From assembly GCA_963725395.1 (NCBI GenBank), contig CAVRYH010000009.1, positions 310,001 through 374,000 on the forward strand: DNA of 64,000 bases, read 5' to 3'. Under the pieces are notes generated by a model. The model searched no databases. It saw only the letters and a program-made list of their open reading frames with translations, and was not told where the DNA came from. Made by a program: the position numbers and the translations under genes. Below are positions 33,569 through 42,255 of the stretch, in pieces. How positions within the stretch are numbered: position 1 is the first letter of the stretch; each line of letters begins with the position of its first letter. This DNA comes from Bog-756 sp963725395 (GTDB taxonomy: Bacteria > Actinomycetota > Acidimicrobiia > Acidimicrobiales > RAAP-2).

Positions 33569-33955
33569 ATGCGGTTTCCGATGAGCATCGACAGCGTCGC
33601 CCGCGCCCGGCACTTCGTCCGTTCGGCGCTGAAGGAGTTCCCCGGCACCACCGTCGACACGGCGGAGCTCCTCACGAGCGAGCTGGCCACCAACGCGGTC
33701 CTGCACGGCCGGACGGCCTTCGAGGTCTCGGTCAGGGTGGCAGCCGGCCGCCTCCACATTGCCGTGACCGACGGGAGCGGGGGTGCGCCCGTCCCGCTGT
33801 CGCCGTTGGGTTCCGATTGCCACGGGAGGGGCCTGTTGATCCTCGACGAGCTCTCGGAGCGGTGGGGGACCACGGCCGACCCTCCCGGCAAGATGGTGTG
33901 GTTTGACCTGGTGGCCGGGGCCCGGTCCGGGGGCCCGGCCCCGGGCGGCCCGTAG
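33569..33955 (+). CDS. RsbW-like anti-sigma/serine kinase (HATPase fold)
   Basis: 128 residues. A compact histidine-kinase-type ATPase: N-box 'ELLTSELATNAVLHG' near 36-50, G1 box 'VTDGSGGAPVP' near 69-79 and G2 'GRGLLILDELSERWG' near 88-102. Such stand-alone domains act as anti-sigma factors or phosphorylate STAS antagonists. No sigma factor, STAS or PP2C gene is beside it. ATG 33569 is chosen because AGGTGA lies 8 nt upstream; GTG 33557 is also in frame. Two competing hairpins lie just before it. Confidence 0.87.
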   Translation: MRFPMSIDSVARARHFVRSALKEFPGTTVDTAELLTSELATNAVLHGRTAFEVSVRVAAGRLHIAVTDGSGGAPVPLSPLGSDCHGRGLLILDELSERWGTTADPPGKMVWFDLVAGARSGGPAPGGP

Positions 33956-34056
33956 GGGTCCACCCTGCCCGTGGAGGCCGCAACCTGGCCGGGACCGGGA
34001 CAGGGGCCGGGGCCCGGTTCACGCCCGGTCGACGGGTCCGAGCACGAGGCAGCACA

Positions 34057-35226
34057 ATGAGGGGGATGGCCAAGCACCGCTCGACGCCGCCCGACCTGAC
34101 GGTCGTCGCCGTCCCCTTCTACTTCACCGGCATGGCGGTCGAGTACGTCTGGCTCCGTCGGACGGCCGGCCGGCGGGCCTCCCGGGCCGGCGAGTACGAG
34201 CGTCGGGACACGGCGGCCAGCCTGACCATGGGTCTCGTCAGCCTGGTGGCCCCTCTGGTCGCCCCGCGGGTGCTGAGGCCGATCACGCCGGGCCGCGGTC
34301 GCCTGGGCAAGGTCCTCCTCGCCGCCACCATCGGGGCTGTCGCCGCCACCACCGTGGCCGACGTGGTGGTCCGCCGCGCCGGACACCGGGCCGCCCCCCC
34401 GGCCGTACAGCTCGGGGAGCCGTACGCGGCCGTCGACGACCGACCGAACGGATCCCCGTCCGCCTCCGACCGACCGGCGGCTCTCGGGGCCCGTCGCCTG
34501 GCCTCGGTCGGTGGTGTGGTGTCCGTCGCCCTCGGCGGGGTGGCTCTCGCCACGAGCTGGGCATCGCTCACCGAACCGGATCGGCTGTGGCGCCGCCGGA
34601 TCCTGCCGGATCTCGGCTCGGGGCCGGTGGCCGTGGCGCTGGCCATCGTGGGCTGGGATTTCATCTACTACTGGAACCACCGGTTCATGCACGAGTGCCG
34701 GTATCTGTGGGCCGTCCACGTGGTCCACCACTCGAGCGAGCACTACAACCTGTCGACCGCGCTCCGCCAGCCGGTCGCCGACTCCATCGCCGCCTCCCTG
34801 CCGTACGGCGCCCTCTGTCTGGTGGGGCTCTCACCCGGCCTGGTGGCCACCGCCCGCGGGGTCAACCTCCTCTACCAGTTCTGGATCCACACCGAGGCGA
34901 TCGACCGGATCGGTCCCCCCGAGGAGGTGCTGAACTCGCCGTCGCACCACCGCGTCCACCATGGTTCGAACTCCGAGTACCTCGACCGCAACCACGGGAG
35001 CATCCTCATTCTGTGGGACCGACTGTTCGGCACCTTCGAGCGGGAGGACCGACCGGTGGTCTACGGGATCACCAAGAACATCGGCACCTTCAATCCGGCC
35101 CGGATCGCCACACACGAGTTCGGGAGCATGCTGACCGACGTGGCCCGTTCGGCCGGGTGGGTGGAGCGGCTGTCCCATGTGGTCCGGGGGCCCGGATGGG
35201 CACCCGTTGCCGCGGTTCAGGCCTGA
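34057..35226 (+). CDS. Sterol desaturase/fatty-acid hydroxylase family membrane protein
   Basis: 389 residues. The di-iron His clusters are complete: 'NHRFMHE', 'HVVHHSSEHYN' and 'SPSHHRVHHG'. Several membrane segments surround them. Members hydroxylate or desaturate sterols, fatty acids or carotenoids using O2. The N-terminal 170 residues are extra and carry further hydrophobic segments, with a low-complexity loop near 115-150. ATG 34057 with GAGG upstream is taken as the start. The 3' end overlaps the convergent DUF1622 gene by 10 nt. The lipid substrate is unknown. Confidence 0.92.
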   Translation: MRGMAKHRSTPPDLTVVAVPFYFTGMAVEYVWLRRTAGRRASRAGEYERRDTAASLTMGLVSLVAPLVAPRVLRPITPGRGRLGKVLLAATIGAVAATTVADVVVRRAGHRAAPPAVQLGEPYAAVDDRPNGSPSASDRPAALGARRLASVGGVVSVALGGVALATSWASLTEPDRLWRRRILPDLGSGPVAVALAIVGWDFIYYWNHRFMHECRYLWAVHVVHHSSEHYNLSTALRQPVADSIAASLPYGALCLVGLSPGLVATARGVNLLYQFWIHTEAIDRIGPPEEVLNSPSHHRVHHGSNSEYLDRNHGSILILWDRLFGTFEREDRPVVYGITKNIGTFNPARIATHEFGSMLTDVARSAGWVERLSHVVRGPGWAPVAAVQA

Positions 35227-35621
35227 GGGAGGCCCTCACCGCCGGCCGGCCGGCCCCCGTCGTCGGCCGCCGCCGGCGTGCGCCACCTGTTCCACGGCCA
35301 GACCCCGTCGATCTCGACCTCGAGCGAGAAGCTGAGGACGATCCGGATGAGCACGACGAGGCCCAGGACGGTGACGCTGTCGACGGTCGGGTCGACGATG
35401 ATGGTGCGCACGATGTCCCCGACGATGAGGATCTCCAGCCCGAGGAGGATCGCCCGGCCGAGCTGCTGGCGAAGCCGAGGGTAGGCGTCCACCCGTGTCA
35501 CCGACCGGACCAACGAGAGGCCGTACTCGGCGATGGCCAGGATGCCGCCGAGGATCATGATGGCCGCACCCGCCGCCTCGACCACGTCCACCACGTCGGA
35601 GATGAACTGGTCGTAGGTCAC
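35217..35621 (-). CDS. DUF1622 family membrane protein
   Basis: 134 residues from GTG 35621 (TTG 35645 also possible). Three hydrophobic segments with 'VEAAGAAIMILGGILAI', 'LGRAILLGLEILIVGDIVRTI' and 'VTVLGLVVLIRIVLSFSLEVEIDG' match DUF1622, a family of small integral membrane proteins with no known activity. It lies downstream of the PPK2 gene on the same strand after 76 nt and overlaps the convergent desaturase-like gene by 10 nt. Confidence 0.86.
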   Translation of the reverse strand: MTYDQFISDVVDVVEAAGAAIMILGGILAIAEYGLSLVRSVTRVDAYPRLRQQLGRAILLGLEILIVGDIVRTIIVDPTVDSVTVLGLVVLIRIVLSFSLEVEIDGVWPWNRWRTPAAADDGGRPAGGEGLPQA

Positions 35622-35697
35622 CGGGCCAACAATGCCACGTGGCAACCGCCGCGACGTGCATCACGCCACCGGCGGGCGTCGGGTGGACCACCTCCGG

Positions 35698-36633
35698 TCA
35701 CGCCTCGAAGGGCGCCCTCCCAACGATGAGCGGGTCCGGGGCCCCCACGACGTCGTGGTCCTTGTCCTCGTAGTCGATGGCGGCCAGGACATGGCGCATG
35801 GCGTTGAGCCGGCCCCGTCGCTTGTCGTTGCTCTTCACCACGGTCCAGGGGGCCAGGTCGGAGTCCGTCGAGGCGAACATCCTGTTGCGGGCGGCCGTGT
35901 AGTCGTCCCACCGCGAGAGGGACGCCACGTCGATCGGCGAGAGCTTCCACCGCCGGACGGGATCGATGCGGCGGATCAGGAAGCGGGTGTGCTGTTCGCC
36001 CTGGGACACGGAGAACCAGAGCTTGAAGAGGTGGATGTCATCCCGGACGAGCAGCTGTTCGAAGAGGGGCGCCTGGAACATGAACTCCTCGTACTGCTCG
36101 TCGGTGCAGTAACCCATGACCCGCTCGACACCGGCTCGGTTGTACCACGACCGGTCGAACAGCACGATCTCCCCTGCGGCGGGGAGGTGGTCGACGTAGC
36201 GCTGGAAGTACCACTGCGTACGCTCGCGCGGGTTGGGCTTCTCGAGGGCCACGACCTGGGCCCCCCGTGGGTTGAGGTGCTCCATGAACCGTTTGATCGT
36301 GCCACCCTTTCCGGCGGCGTCCCGGCCCTCGAACACGACGACGATGCGCTCCCCCACGTCCTTGCTCCAGTTCTGCAGCTTCAACAGCTCGATCTGGAGC
36401 CGTCGCTTCTCGGTCTCGTACTCGTCGCGCAGCATCCGTCGCTCGTAGGGGTAACCCTCCTTCCACGTGTCCACCTCGGTGCCGTCGCGCCAGCACAGGA
36501 TCGGCTCCTCGTCGCTGTCGTCGATGACGTACTGGTCCAGTTCTTCGTCGAAGTCCACCACTGCCGGCTCTGCTCCTGTCCGTGTCGACCACGGGCCGTC
36601 CTGCCCGTCGCCGGTCGACCGAGGACCTGACAT
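35698..36633 (-). CDS. ppk2: Polyphosphate kinase 2
   Basis: 311 residues. Walker A 'FEGRDAAGKGGT' (101-112) and Walker B 'IVLFDRSWYNRAGVERVMG' (156-174) are canonical for PPK2, which moves phosphate between polyphosphate and nucleotides (usually polyP to NDP or NMP). 'WDDYTAARNRMF' and 'WTVVKSNDKRRGRLNAMRH' are also family blocks. The N-terminal 50 residues are acidic and variable. It is 21 nt downstream of the LLM monooxygenase gene and may share its transcript. The PPK2 class cannot be fixed by eye. Confidence 0.95.
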   Translation of the reverse strand: MSGPRSTGDGQDGPWSTRTGAEPAVVDFDEELDQYVIDDSDEEPILCWRDGTEVDTWKEGYPYERRMLRDEYETEKRRLQIELLKLQNWSKDVGERIVVVFEGRDAAGKGGTIKRFMEHLNPRGAQVVALEKPNPRERTQWYFQRYVDHLPAAGEIVLFDRSWYNRAGVERVMGYCTDEQYEEFMFQAPLFEQLLVRDDIHLFKLWFSVSQGEQHTRFLIRRIDPVRRWKLSPIDVASLSRWDDYTAARNRMFASTDSDLAPWTVVKSNDKRRGRLNAMRHVLAAIDYEDKDHDVVGAPDPLIVGRAPFEA

Positions 36634-36654
36634 CGGTGGCGACCCGCGCCCACG

Positions 36655-37845
36655 CTAGGCGTTCGGGGCCTTGGCCTGTTTCTCTGCCTGGTGCTTCTCG
36701 ATGGCCGACATGACGGCCGCCCCGGCGGCACCGATGAACTCCGGTCGGTGCTCAGCCGCCCAGTCCCGGCTGGCCGTGAGCGTCCGCGAGGATCCTTGGA
36801 ACCCCGGCATCACGTAGCGGGCGATCAGCTCGTAGGAGTGACGGGTGGCGGTCGTGTCGGCCCACTCGTGGCCCATCAACAGAAACGTGCCGAAGCCCCC
36901 GGACTGGGTGCGGAGCCGTTCGATCTGGGCGATGGCGTCGTCGACCGTCCCGATCACCGCGAATCCCGAGGCGTTGAGGGCATCGACCAGCGTCTCGTGA
37001 TTGGCGGTCTCGGGGGCGAGGGGGAGGGCGGCCACGCGCTGGAAGTAGTCGACCCAGTCGGCCAGGCCGAACCCGACGTCGGCGACGGCCTGCTCCTTGG
37101 TGTCGGCGATGTGCATGGGTCCCACCAGCCGCCATCTGCTCCGGTCGATGGTGGTGCCGAACTCGGCGGCCCGCTCCTCCATCACGTCCCAGTGCGCGCC
37201 GAGCACGTCGAACCCTCCGGCGGAGGTGGCACCGATCGACAGGAGGCTGCACCCCAGCCGACCGGCGGCCCGGGGGCCGGCCGGTGAGACCTGGGCGGCC
37301 ACCGCCACCTCGGGGTGGGGGTGCTGCAGGGGCCTGAGTTGCAGACGGGCGTCCACCAGTTTGAACCAGTCGGTCTCGATGGACACCGGGCCCTCGCCGG
37401 CGAGCAGGAGGAGGATGGCCTCGAGCGACTCCTCCATCATGTCCCTCTGCCGGCCTGGGTCGATCCCCATCATGTACGCGTCCGAGGGCAGGGCGCCGGG
37501 ACCGACCCCGATCATGAGCCGGCCGCGGGTGAGGTGGTCGAGGAGCACGAGGCGGTCGGCCAGCATGAACGGGTGGTGGTAGGGGAGCGACGACACCCCG
37601 GTGCCGAGGCGGAGGTGCCGGGTGCGCTGAGCGGCGGCGGCGATGAACACCTCGGGCGATGAGATGATCTCGTACCCGGCCGAGTGGTGTTCGCCGATCC
37701 ACGCCTCGTCGAAGCCCAGGGTGTCGAGGTGCTCCAGTAATTGCAGATCGCGTTCCAGGGCCAGCGTCGGGTTCTGCCCCACCGGATGGAAGGGAGCGAG
37801 GAAGATCCCGAACTCGAGGTGCTCGGGCGCTTGCAGGGTGGTCAT
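36655..37845 (-). CDS. Luciferase-like (LLM) flavin-dependent monooxygenase
   Basis: 396 residues of the bacterial luciferase-like TIM barrel. 'FGFDEAWIGEHHSAGYE' type sequence near 44-60 and 'HLRLGTGVSSLPYHHPFMLADR' near 75-96 match the limonene-monooxygenase subgroup; the cofactor would be FMNH2 or F420. It probably hydroxylates a hydrophobic compound. ATG 37845 follows GGAAGGAA. It sits 12 nt after the zinc dehydrogenase gene and 21 nt before ppk2, all leftward. Substrate unknown. Confidence 0.92.
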   Translation of the reverse strand: MTTLQAPEHLEFGIFLAPFHPVGQNPTLALERDLQLLEHLDTLGFDEAWIGEHHSAGYEIISSPEVFIAAAAQRTRHLRLGTGVSSLPYHHPFMLADRLVLLDHLTRGRLMIGVGPGALPSDAYMMGIDPGRQRDMMEESLEAILLLLAGEGPVSIETDWFKLVDARLQLRPLQHPHPEVAVAAQVSPAGPRAAGRLGCSLLSIGATSAGGFDVLGAHWDVMEERAAEFGTTIDRSRWRLVGPMHIADTKEQAVADVGFGLADWVDYFQRVAALPLAPETANHETLVDALNASGFAVIGTVDDAIAQIERLRTQSGGFGTFLLMGHEWADTTATRHSYELIARYVMPGFQGSSRTLTASRDWAAEHRPEFIGAAGAAVMSAIEKHQAEKQAKAPNA

Positions 37846-37857
37846 GGATTCCTTCCG

Positions 37858-38925
37858 TTAGGGGTTGACGATGATCTTGCCGTGCCCGCCCGGCGTGCGG
37901 AGGGCGTCGAACGCGTCCGGAGTGCCGTCGAGCCCGACGGTCGACGTCACCAGGTGGTCGGCGCCGGGCATGCCGGTCGCCAGGCGGTCGAGGGTGGCGG
38001 CGAACTCGGCCGGCGTGTATCCGAAGGAGAAGCGGAGTTCGATCTCCTTGGCCACCGCCACGAACGGTTCGACGGTGTCGGGGCGCATGCACACACCGAC
38101 GACGACGATGCGGCTGCGGGGTGGCGACCCGTCGATCAGGGACTGGAGCATGCCGGGCACGCCCACCGCCTCGAAGATCACCGGGTCGATGGTGTCGCCC
38201 CCCATCATGGACACCATGGCCCGCTCCATGACGGTGGTGGCCACGCCGAGGTCGGCCCAGCGATCGTGGGGGGAGTGCTCGGCCGGGTCGACCACCTCGT
38301 CCGCCCCGAATGCCTCGGCCAGGCGTCGCCGCGCGGGGGAGAAGTCGGCGGCCAGCACTGGACCGTGCCCCCGACCCTTGAGGGCGGCGATGACCGCCAG
38401 GCCCACCGGTCCGCACCCGATGACCAGGCTCGGCTGGCCGGCGTGCAATCCCGACAGCCCGACGGCGTGCTCGCCGACGGCCAGGGGTTCGGTCAGGGCG
38501 GCCAGGTTCGTCTCGAGGGAGTCGGGGACGGGCAGGAGGAGCATCTCTTGGAGCACGAGCAGCTCGGCCAGCGCTCCGGGGTAGACGCTGGAGTAACCCA
38601 CCTGTTCGACCCCGGTGTCCCCGATCACGATCGGCACCGAGCACACCCTGGTCCCCACGGGCAGCACCCCGGTGGTGTCGGGACCGTGTTCGACCACCTC
38701 GGTACAGAACTCGTGCCCGAAGACGGTGTCGACGGACGGGTCGAGTGCCGGGGCGCCGACCCGCTCCATCAGGCCGGCGAAGTGGGCGACGTCGGCCAGC
38801 GCGTGCAGGTCGGAGCCGCAGATGCCGGCGGCTAGGGAGCGCACGACGACGTGGCCGGCCCCCGGGGTCGGGTCACCGACGCGATCGACAACCAACGTTC
38901 CGGCACGGGTCACAACGGCGCGCAT
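37858..38925 (-). CDS. Zinc-binding alcohol dehydrogenase (MDR), no structural zinc site
   Basis: 355 residues. The catalytic site is present ('GICGSDLHAL', 'GHEFCTEVVEHG'), and NAD binding 'LVIGCGPVGLAVIAALKGRG' lies near 167. The region where structural zinc cysteines normally lie reads 'IVIGDTGVEQVGYSS', with none of the four. This occurs in some MDR subfamilies. GGGGAGG precedes ATG 38925. It lies between the amidohydrolase and the LLM monooxygenase, suggesting oxidation of an alcohol made in the same route. Confidence 0.9.
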   Translation of the reverse strand: MRAVVTRAGTLVVDRVGDPTPGAGHVVVRSLAAGICGSDLHALADVAHFAGLMERVGAPALDPSVDTVFGHEFCTEVVEHGPDTTGVLPVGTRVCSVPIVIGDTGVEQVGYSSVYPGALAELLVLQEMLLLPVPDSLETNLAALTEPLAVGEHAVGLSGLHAGQPSLVIGCGPVGLAVIAALKGRGHGPVLAADFSPARRRLAEAFGADEVVDPAEHSPHDRWADLGVATTVMERAMVSMMGGDTIDPVIFEAVGVPGMLQSLIDGSPPRSRIVVVGVCMRPDTVEPFVAVAKEIELRFSFGYTPAEFAATLDRLATGMPGADHLVTSTVGLDGTPDAFDALRTPGGHGKIIVNP

Positions 38926-39007
38926 CAGCCTCCCCGCACAGTCGATGCCGTCGGACCGCTCCGGTCCGTGGACGGCGGGTCGGTGGCCGTGCTGCCCGGG
39001 CGACCGG

Positions 39008-40213
39008 TCACGGGAGGGGGTCGTCGGGCAGGGGCCAGCGGTAGAGCTCGGCCGCGTTGGCGTGGGTCAGCTTGGCCAGCTCCCCGGAGGGGAGGTGACC
39101 CCAGCACCGCTCGATCACCGACTGGGTGTCGGGCCAGGTCGAGTCGCCGTGGGGGTAGTCGACCTCCACCATGATGTGGTCGATGCCGATCCGGTGGCGG
39201 GTGCCGATGGTGGACGGGTCGTCGATGGTGCAGAACCAGAAGTTCCGCGCCAGCACCTCGGCCGGCGACAGTCCCGACGTGTCGTAGCCCCGGCCGTAGC
39301 CCGAACGCTCGACGATGTTGTCCAGGCGGTCGAGCAGCATCGCCACCCACCCGATTCCTCCCTCGCTCATGGCGATCTTGAGATCGGGGAACCGTGCCGG
39401 GAGTCCCGACCAGAGCCACTCCGCGCACGCCGACAGCGACATCTGGCCGAACAGCGTGGCACCGAGGGCGACAATCGGACCGTCGGCCGGCATGTCGGGG
39501 AGGTCGGGCATGCCCGAGGAGCCGACGTGCAGCGAGACGACCGTGCCGGTCTCCTCGCACGCCTCGATGATGGGCTCCCAGTAGCCCGAGAACAGGCTGG
39601 GGAGCCCGATCCGGTGCGGCCGCTCGGGAAGGGTGACGGATCGGAATCCCCGGCGCGCGTTGCGCCGGATCTCGGACGCCCCGAGCTCGGGGTCGGTGAG
39701 GAACGTGATCCCGCAGGGGATGATCCGTTCCGGGTAGGGCTGCCACCATGCCTCGTACAGCCAGTCGTTCCAGGCCCTCGTCACCGCCAGTCCGAGCTCC
39801 GGGTCGCGGGCGGAGGAGAAGACCTTCCCGCAGAACCCGGTGATCTGGGAGGGGAAGTTGAGGGAGGCCCAGACCCCGTTGATGTCCATGTCCCCGATGC
39901 GGGCGTCGATGTCCCAGCACCCTCGGCGCATGTCCTCGAACCGAGTCGGCTCGAGGGTCACGCACTCGGGACGGCGCCCGGCCACCGCGTTCATCCCGAC
40001 CTGGGAGTAGCGGTTCCCGTCGAACTCCCACAGCTGATGTCCCCTCGAGCTCTCGACCACCCTGGGGGCCAGGTCGGCGAAGCGGGCGGGGACACGTCCT
40101 TCGAACATGTCGGGGGGCTCGACCAGGTGGTCGTCGACCGAGATCACCGTGTAGCGCACCGGGCGGGGCTCCGGGTCGGGGAGCAGGGTGTCGCGCCGGG
40201 TGACGATCGTCAC
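39008..40213 (-). CDS. Amidohydrolase-2 family metal-dependent hydrolase
   Basis: 401 residues from GTG 40213 (GGGGAAA upstream). Barrel features are 'VISVDDHLVEPPDMF' near 25, 'VVSLHVGSSGMPDLPD' near 230 and 'HIMVEVDYPHGDSTWP' near 355. The family includes decarboxylases and hydrolases such as those in aromatic and steroid breakdown. It heads the leftward series with the dehydrogenase (gap 82 nt), monooxygenase and ppk2. It is related to the protein at 30114. Substrate unknown. Confidence 0.9.
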   Translation of the reverse strand: MTIVTRRDTLLPDPEPRPVRYTVISVDDHLVEPPDMFEGRVPARFADLAPRVVESSRGHQLWEFDGNRYSQVGMNAVAGRRPECVTLEPTRFEDMRRGCWDIDARIGDMDINGVWASLNFPSQITGFCGKVFSSARDPELGLAVTRAWNDWLYEAWWQPYPERIIPCGITFLTDPELGASEIRRNARRGFRSVTLPERPHRIGLPSLFSGYWEPIIEACEETGTVVSLHVGSSGMPDLPDMPADGPIVALGATLFGQMSLSACAEWLWSGLPARFPDLKIAMSEGGIGWVAMLLDRLDNIVERSGYGRGYDTSGLSPAEVLARNFWFCTIDDPSTIGTRHRIGIDHIMVEVDYPHGDSTWPDTQSVIERCWGHLPSGELAKLTHANAAELYRWPLPDDPLP

Positions 40214-40344
40214 GTCCGTTTCCCCATCGGATGAGTATGCCAGTGGAGCGGGGAGCTGTCCCCGGCGACCGCCGGACGGCGGCCCAGGTCCACTCGCCGG
40301 TCTCGGAGGACAACCCACGGAGCCGGGCTGGTTAGGTTGGGACG

Positions 40345-41142
40345 GTGCAGACCTTCGCCGACGCCACCGCGGTGCGACCGGCCGGGGACGGGGCGTGGGA
40401 CGGCACCGTCGAGCCGGGTTGGGACATCGCCGGCAACGCCAACGGTGGCTATCTCCTGGCCATCGGGACCCGTGCCCTCATCGGTGCCACCGGTCGTCCC
40501 GACCCGGTGTCGGTGACCGCCCACTACCTGGCCCCCGGAAAGCCGGGCCCGGTCACGGTGCGGGCCACGTCGGTCAAGGAGGGGAAGAGGTTCTCCACGG
40601 CGATGGCGACGATGAGGACGACGGACCGGCCCGTGCTGGCGCTGGTCGGGAGCCTCGGAGAGCTGGAGCGGACCGACGGCCTAGAGCTGGTGGACAGCGA
40701 GCCGCCCGATCTCCCTCCGCCCGAGGAGTGCTTCCCCCTGGTGGCCACCGACACCTTCCCGCCACCGTTCATGAGCCACGTCGACCTGCGGTTGCACCCC
40801 GAGGACGCGGGCTTCGCCCTGGGCCGGGCCAGCGGCAGGCCGCTCATGCGGGGTTGGTTCCGGTTGGCCGCTGACGAGGTGATCGACACCGTGGGACTCC
40901 TCTGCGCGGTCGATGCGTTCCCCCCGACCATCTTCAACGCCCAGGTCAGCCCGGGCTGGACCCCGACGCTCGAGCTGACAGCCCACATCAGGGCGCGCCC
41001 GGAGCCCGGATGGCTGCAGTGCCGGTTCGCCACGCGGTTCGTCACCGGCGGCTTCCTCGAGGAGGACGGCGAGGTGTGGGACGCCTCGGGCCGCCTGGTC
41101 GCCCAATCCCGCCAGTTGGCGTTGGTCCCCCGCTCCTCCTGA
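40345..41142 (+). CDS. Thioesterase-like (double hotdog) acyl-CoA hydrolase
   Basis: 265 residues. 'WDIAGNANGGYLLAIGTRAL' near 27-46 and 'VTAHYLAPGKPGPVTVRATSV' near 55-75 match the TesB-like double-hotdog family common in actinobacteria. It would cleave acyl-CoA esters. TAGGTT (40333-40338) lies 6 nt before GTG 40345 with no ribosome site, so a leaderless message is likely. Its stop codon lies inside a perfect 19-bp tandem duplication. Confidence 0.87.
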   Translation: MQTFADATAVRPAGDGAWDGTVEPGWDIAGNANGGYLLAIGTRALIGATGRPDPVSVTAHYLAPGKPGPVTVRATSVKEGKRFSTAMATMRTTDRPVLALVGSLGELERTDGLELVDSEPPDLPPPEECFPLVATDTFPPPFMSHVDLRLHPEDAGFALGRASGRPLMRGWFRLAADEVIDTVGLLCAVDAFPPTIFNAQVSPGWTPTLELTAHIRARPEPGWLQCRFATRFVTGGFLEEDGEVWDASGRLVAQSRQLALVPRSS

Positions 41143-41176
41143 CACAGTCGAGGCTCCCTGACACAGTCGAGGCTCC
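41139..41176. repeat. Perfect 19-bp tandem duplication
   Basis: CTGACACAGTCGAGGCTCC occurs at 41139-41157 and again at 41158-41176. The first copy carries the thioesterase TGA stop (41140-41142). It looks like a recent slippage duplication. Confidence 0.95.
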
Positions 41177-41184
41177 GTCGGCCG

Positions 41185-42201
41185 TCAGCCGTGTCCTCGT
41201 GAGCGGGAGGCGAAATCCTTGAGGGCGTCGAGCTGCTCGGCTGTCCCGACGCTGATGATGACGTCCCCCGCCTCGATGGTGTCCTCGGGGGTGGGGTTGG
41301 TCACGAAGGAGCCGTCGGGCCGACGGATGGCCAGGACCAGCGCGCCCGTCCGGTCACGCAGGTGCACGGACCGGAGTGTGTTGCCGGCCAGCGGGGAGTC
41401 GGCCGAAACCGCCAGCTCCTCCAGACGGAACTTGAGCGACCCGTCGTGCATGACGACGTCGACGAAGTCGACCACGTGCGGCTGCGTCACGAACGACGCC
41501 ATGCGGTCGCCCCCGAGCTTCTGGGGGTTGACGACCCGGTCGGCGCCGGCCCGCACCAGCTTGGACTCCGAGGACTCGTTGCGCGCCCTGGCGATGATCG
41601 GGAGCTCGGGCCTCATCGACTTGCTCGCCACGGTGAGGTAGAGATTGTCCGAGTCGGTGTCGAGGGCGGCCACCAGGGTCCCGGCCCGGTCGATGCCCGC
41701 CTCGAGCAGGGTCTCGTCGTCGGTCACGTCGCCGCAGACCGAGGCGTAGGGCGTCCCGGCCACCCGTTCGGGGTCGCGATCGACGATCACGAGGTCCCGG
41801 CCGGCGCCGTCGAGGAATTCGGCCACCTCGCGCCCGACCCTCCCCCATCCACACACGATGACGTGCCCGTTCATGCGGGTGATGTCCCGTTCCATCCTGC
41901 GCCTCCTCACGAGGTCACGCATGTGGCCCTCGATAAGCACTTCGAGTACTGCCGAGAATGTGTACAGGGCGGTCCCGACGCCGACGAGGATGACGAAGAT
42001 CGTGAAGACCTTGCTGCCCGCGTCGAGGGGGTGGGGGGAGGTGAAGCCTACCGTCGTGACGGTGATGACGGTCTGGAAGACGGCGTCGAGCAGGTCGAAC
42101 CCGAACAGGAGGTACCCGACGGTGCCGGCGACGAGCACCAGCAACAGGGACCCCAGGCCAATCCTCACCCTTCGGAACGGATCCCCCACCGGGCCCATCA
42201 T
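41185..42201 (-). CDS. Two-TM potassium channel with TrkA-N/C (RCK) domains
   Basis: 338 residues. A two-helix pore with filter-like 'TVTTVGFTSPHPLD' near 44-57, then TrkA-N NAD-binding 'HVIVCGWGRVGREVAEFL' near 112-129 and a TrkA-C domain at the end. The filter GF-T replaces the classic GYG, a variant also seen in other bacterial RCK channels. It should gate K+ flow in response to nucleotide or Ca2+. The start is taken as ATG 42201. It follows the MFS gene by 54 nt on the same strand. Confidence 0.9.
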   Translation of the reverse strand: MMGPVGDPFRRVRIGLGSLLLVLVAGTVGYLLFGFDLLDAVFQTVITVTTVGFTSPHPLDAGSKVFTIFVILVGVGTALYTFSAVLEVLIEGHMRDLVRRRRMERDITRMNGHVIVCGWGRVGREVAEFLDGAGRDLVIVDRDPERVAGTPYASVCGDVTDDETLLEAGIDRAGTLVAALDTDSDNLYLTVASKSMRPELPIIARARNESSESKLVRAGADRVVNPQKLGGDRMASFVTQPHVVDFVDVVMHDGSLKFRLEELAVSADSPLAGNTLRSVHLRDRTGALVLAIRRPDGSFVTNPTPEDTIEAGDVIISVGTAEQLDALKDFASRSRGHG

Positions 42202-42255
42202 GCCCCACCGGGTCGGACGGCCGGGGCCCGGCCCGACCGGCGGCACCCGGCGGGG

